From Aureimonas jatrophae (GTDB lineage: Bacteria; Pseudomonadota; Alphaproteobacteria; Rhizobiales; Rhizobiaceae): 64,000 nucleotides of DNA. A program made the position numbers and the translations under genes. The notes under the pieces were generated by a model, which was not told the origin of the DNA, made no database searches, and saw only the letters and a program-made list of their open reading frames with translations. Below are positions 61,996 through 64,000 of this stretch, in pieces. Within the stretch, counting starts at the first letter, position 1. Each line of letters opens with the position of its first letter. The stretch is taken from contig NZ_FNIT01000002.1 in NCBI RefSeq assembly GCF_900104035.1, positions 310,001-374,000 on the forward strand, given 5' to 3'.

Positions 61996-62879
61996 GCGCC
62001 ATGACGCTGCAGCCGCTCGCCTCGGTCGCCGAGGCCCGCTTCCGTCCCGCCGAGCACTTCGGCTTCGCGGCGGGCTTGAGCTGGATTCCGGTCAACGACA
62101 CCGAGTTCCACCTGACAGCCCACCACCTGCCGCTCACCGTCCGCCTCCTCGGCGGCATGCCGCGTCTCGGCGCCGTGGTGCATCCGGGCTTTCTCGCGCG
62201 CGCGGCGGTGGACGGGGAAGGGCGCTGGCGGGCCGGCTACCGACCGCTGGCCCTGCGCACCTATCCCTTCGTCCTGTCGAACCGGCAGGGCGGACGGCCG
62301 ATCGACGCGATCAGCTTCGTGGCCGAGGCGGCGCTTGTCGGACCCTGGGGCATGCCGGTCTGCGCCGACCCGGCGACCGGCGCGCTGTCGCCCGAGATGG
62401 AAGCGGTGCGCAACACGCTTCTGATGACGCGCGCCGGCGCGGTGAAGCTGTCGGCCGCTCTCGATCTCCTGCGCATCTCCAACGTCCTCGTGCCCTTGCG
62501 CGACCCCGAGGGCCGGCCTGCGCCCGACCTCGTGGTCGACGCCGCGCGTCTCGCCGCGCTCGACGAGGGCGCCGTGGCGGCGCTGGCGGGCCGCTCCTTC
62601 CTGCCGCTGGATCTGGCCGGCGCGATCCTCTTCTCGCGGCGGCACTTGTCGCCCGAGCGCCTGCCGCTGGTCGAGGCCGAGCGGATGGCCGTTCCGGCGG
62701 TACCAGCCGCCGCGCCGGGCTCCGCGGCCGACATCGTCCTGGCGAACCTGGCGGCCATGAACTTCGCGCTCGACGGAAGCGGCCTCTTCGACCTCGCCTC
62801 GGTCGCGGACTGGACCGAGTTCGCTCCCCCGTCGCCGCCCGCCGAGGAGGAGGCCGCGCCGGCGGCCGCCGCGGCATGA
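61992..62879 (+). CDS. SapC-family protein
   Basis: A 295-residue SapC-family protein with the more complete family pattern: TEFHLTAHHLPLTVRLLGGMPRLGAVVHPGF, then GRWRAGYRPLALRTYPFVLSN, and a C-terminal domain around RKLxx-like SAALDLLRISNVLVPL. The last 40 residues are Pro/Ala/Glu-rich. ATGA overlaps at both ends place it in one translational chain with the upstream SapC and the downstream GT4 gene. The biochemical role of SapC is not settled; context points to surface-layer or exoprotein glycan work. Confidence 0.75.
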   Translation: MSAMTLQPLASVAEARFRPAEHFGFAAGLSWIPVNDTEFHLTAHHLPLTVRLLGGMPRLGAVVHPGFLARAAVDGEGRWRAGYRPLALRTYPFVLSNRQGGRPIDAISFVAEAALVGPWGMPVCADPATGALSPEMEAVRNTLLMTRAGAVKLSAALDLLRISNVLVPLRDPEGRPAPDLVVDAARLAALDEGAVAALAGRSFLPLDLAGAILFSRRHLSPERLPLVEAERMAVPAVPAAAPGSAADIVLANLAAMNFALDGSGLFDLASVADWTEFAPPSPPAEEEAAPAAAAA

Positions 62880-64000
62880 AGTACCTCTTCGTTCACAACA
62901 ACTTCCCGGCCCAGTTCCGGCACGTCGCGACGCATCTGGGCTCCGACCCGGCCAACGAGGTGCGGGCGATCGGCGCGGAGGGTTCGCGCCCCTTGCCCGG
63001 CGTCACGCTGCACCGCTACACGCTGCCGGCCGCCTCGCTCGCCTCGACCCACCCCTTCGCCCGCCGCTTCGACGGCGAGGCGCGGCGCGCCGAGCAGACG
63101 CTCTATGTCTGCACCATGCTGCGCGCCTCGGGCTTCAGTCCCGACGTCGTGGTGGCCCATTCGGGCTGGGGCGAGGCCCTGCCGCTACGGGCGGCCTTTC
63201 CCGAGGCGCGCCTTGTCTCCTACGGCGAGTATTTCTACCGCTCCCACGATTCCGACGTGAACTTCGATCCCGAGTTCCCCGGTCTCGGGCTCGACGGACT
63301 GGTCGGGCTTCACGCGCGAAACGCCGCCAGCCTCCTGGCGCTCAGCGACTGCGACCTCGCGATCTCGCCCACCAGCTGGCAGCGCTCGACCTTCCCGCGC
63401 GAGTGGCGCGACAAGATCCGGACCGTTCACGAGGGCGTCGACACGCGGCTCGTCTCGCCCGACCCGAAGGCCGTCCTGCGGCTCGACGACGGCACCACGA
63501 TCCGGGCCGGCGAGGAAACCGTGACCTTTGTCGCGCGCAACCTCGAGCCGCTGCGCGGCTACCACGTCTTCATGCGGGCGCTGCCCGAGATCCTGCGCCG
63601 GCGCCCCGGCGCGCGCGTTCTCGTCGTCGGCGGCTTCGGCGTGTCCTATGGCCAGCGGCCGCCCGGAAGCGAGACCTGGCACCAGATCTTCCTGCGCGAG
63701 GTGGCGGGCGAGATCGACCTGTCGCGCATCCACTTTCTCGGACACCTGCCGTTCGCGCGCTATCTCGACGTCCTGCGCGTGTCGCGCGCCCACGTCTACC
63801 TGACCTATCCCTTTGTTCTGTCCTGGTCGTGCCTCGAGGCCATGGCGGCGGGCTGCGTGGTGATCGCTTCCGACACGCCGCCGGTGCGCGAGGTGATCGA
63901 CGGGCGCAACGGCATTCTCGTGCCCTTCCACGACAAGAACGAGCTGGCGCGGCGCGTCGCCGACGTTCTGGCCGACCCGGCGGCCCATGCCGAGCGCGGG
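62876..64000 (+). CDS. GT4 family glycosyltransferase (3' end beyond window)
   Basis: The first 375 codons of a GT-B glycosyltransferase; no stop before the window ends. The N-terminus MKYLFVHNNFPAQFRHVATHL and GEYFYRSHDSDVNFDPEFP are hallmarks of a GT4 subgroup frequent in cyanobacterial and rhizobial exopolysaccharide loci. The donor-binding half shows ETVTFVARNLEPLRGYHVFMRALPEIL and SWSCLEAMAAGCVVIASDTPPVREVI (E-x7-E-like). The ATG overlaps the SapC stop. The missing part is probably short. Confidence 0.88.
   Translation, partial: MKYLFVHNNFPAQFRHVATHLGSDPANEVRAIGAEGSRPLPGVTLHRYTLPAASLASTHPFARRFDGEARRAEQTLYVCTMLRASGFSPDVVVAHSGWGEALPLRAAFPEARLVSYGEYFYRSHDSDVNFDPEFPGLGLDGLVGLHARNAASLLALSDCDLAISPTSWQRSTFPREWRDKIRTVHEGVDTRLVSPDPKAVLRLDDGTTIRAGEETVTFVARNLEPLRGYHVFMRALPEILRRRPGARVLVVGGFGVSYGQRPPGSETWHQIFLREVAGEIDLSRIHFLGHLPFARYLDVLRVSRAHVYLTYPFVLSWSCLEAMAAGCVVIASDTPPVREVIDGRNGILVPFHDKNELARRVADVLADPAAHAERG

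Overview
The window reads as a chromosomal or megaplasmid segment of a high-GC alphaproteobacterium, most likely order Hyphomicrobiales (Rhizobiales). Pointers are a ChvE-type sugar-binding protein, the Agrobacterium/Sinorhizobium-type pcaQ-pcaDCHGB layout, an AraC-type PobR, a candidate alpha-r14/r15-like anti-Shine-Dalgarno sRNA, and many ATGA/GTGA stop-start overlaps. An Aurantimonadaceae-like genus would fit, but this is inference. Gene density is high. No insertion sequence, prophage, CRISPR array or rRNA was seen; the only tRNA found is tRNA-Gly(CCC).

Region 1 (1-7882) is mixed. It holds the 5' part of a poxB-type pyruvate oxidase, an Nramp-related transporter lacking the canonical metal motifs, a three-gene TadE/TadE/TadG surface module, an orphan chvE and a periplasmic protein of unknown function.

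Region 2 (7893-24427) is an aromatic catabolism island. An aromatic aldehyde dehydrogenase and PobA lead to protocatechuate. PcaHG, PcaB, PcaC, PcaD, PcaIJ and PcaF then carry it to succinyl-CoA and acetyl-CoA. A five-gene branched-chain-amino-acid-type ABC importer sits between pobR and pcaQ and probably imports protocatechuate or a related aromatic acid. Three local regulators (PobR, PcaQ, PcaR) are present. PcaQ-type boxes (ATAACC-N4-GGTTAA-like) lie before both pcaD and the importer operon.

Region 3 (24435-44079) holds housekeeping and transport genes: a dienelactone-hydrolase-like protein, a lytic transglycosylase lipoprotein, an NAD-binding/DoxX-like fusion with a DUF2269-like partner, an alpha/beta hydrolase, a cystine-type ABC importer (tcyJLN), a methyltransferase-like protein, tRNA-Gly, msrBA and a serine hydrolase. 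It ends with a sugar-uptake operon: binding protein, two permeases, a Gfo/Idh/MocA-aldo/keto reductase fusion and a GH42 beta-galactosidase, with a divergent AraC regulator.

Region 4 (44084-64000, running off the end) is the most unusual part. It appears to build a glycosylated cell-surface or secreted structure. It encodes two GT2-type and two GT4-type glycosyltransferases, a 1044-residue TPR protein with a GT32-like domain, an RTX calcium-binding protein, a Hint-domain protein with a roughly 280-residue Gly/Ser/Ala-rich N-terminus, a protein with a ChW-like repeat, and two tandem SapC-family proteins. A recurring module of about 65-70 residues (G-W near the start, FR-DLADAG-GDG-GF in the best copies) appears in five of these genes and ties the locus together. 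I do not recognise this combination as a described system.
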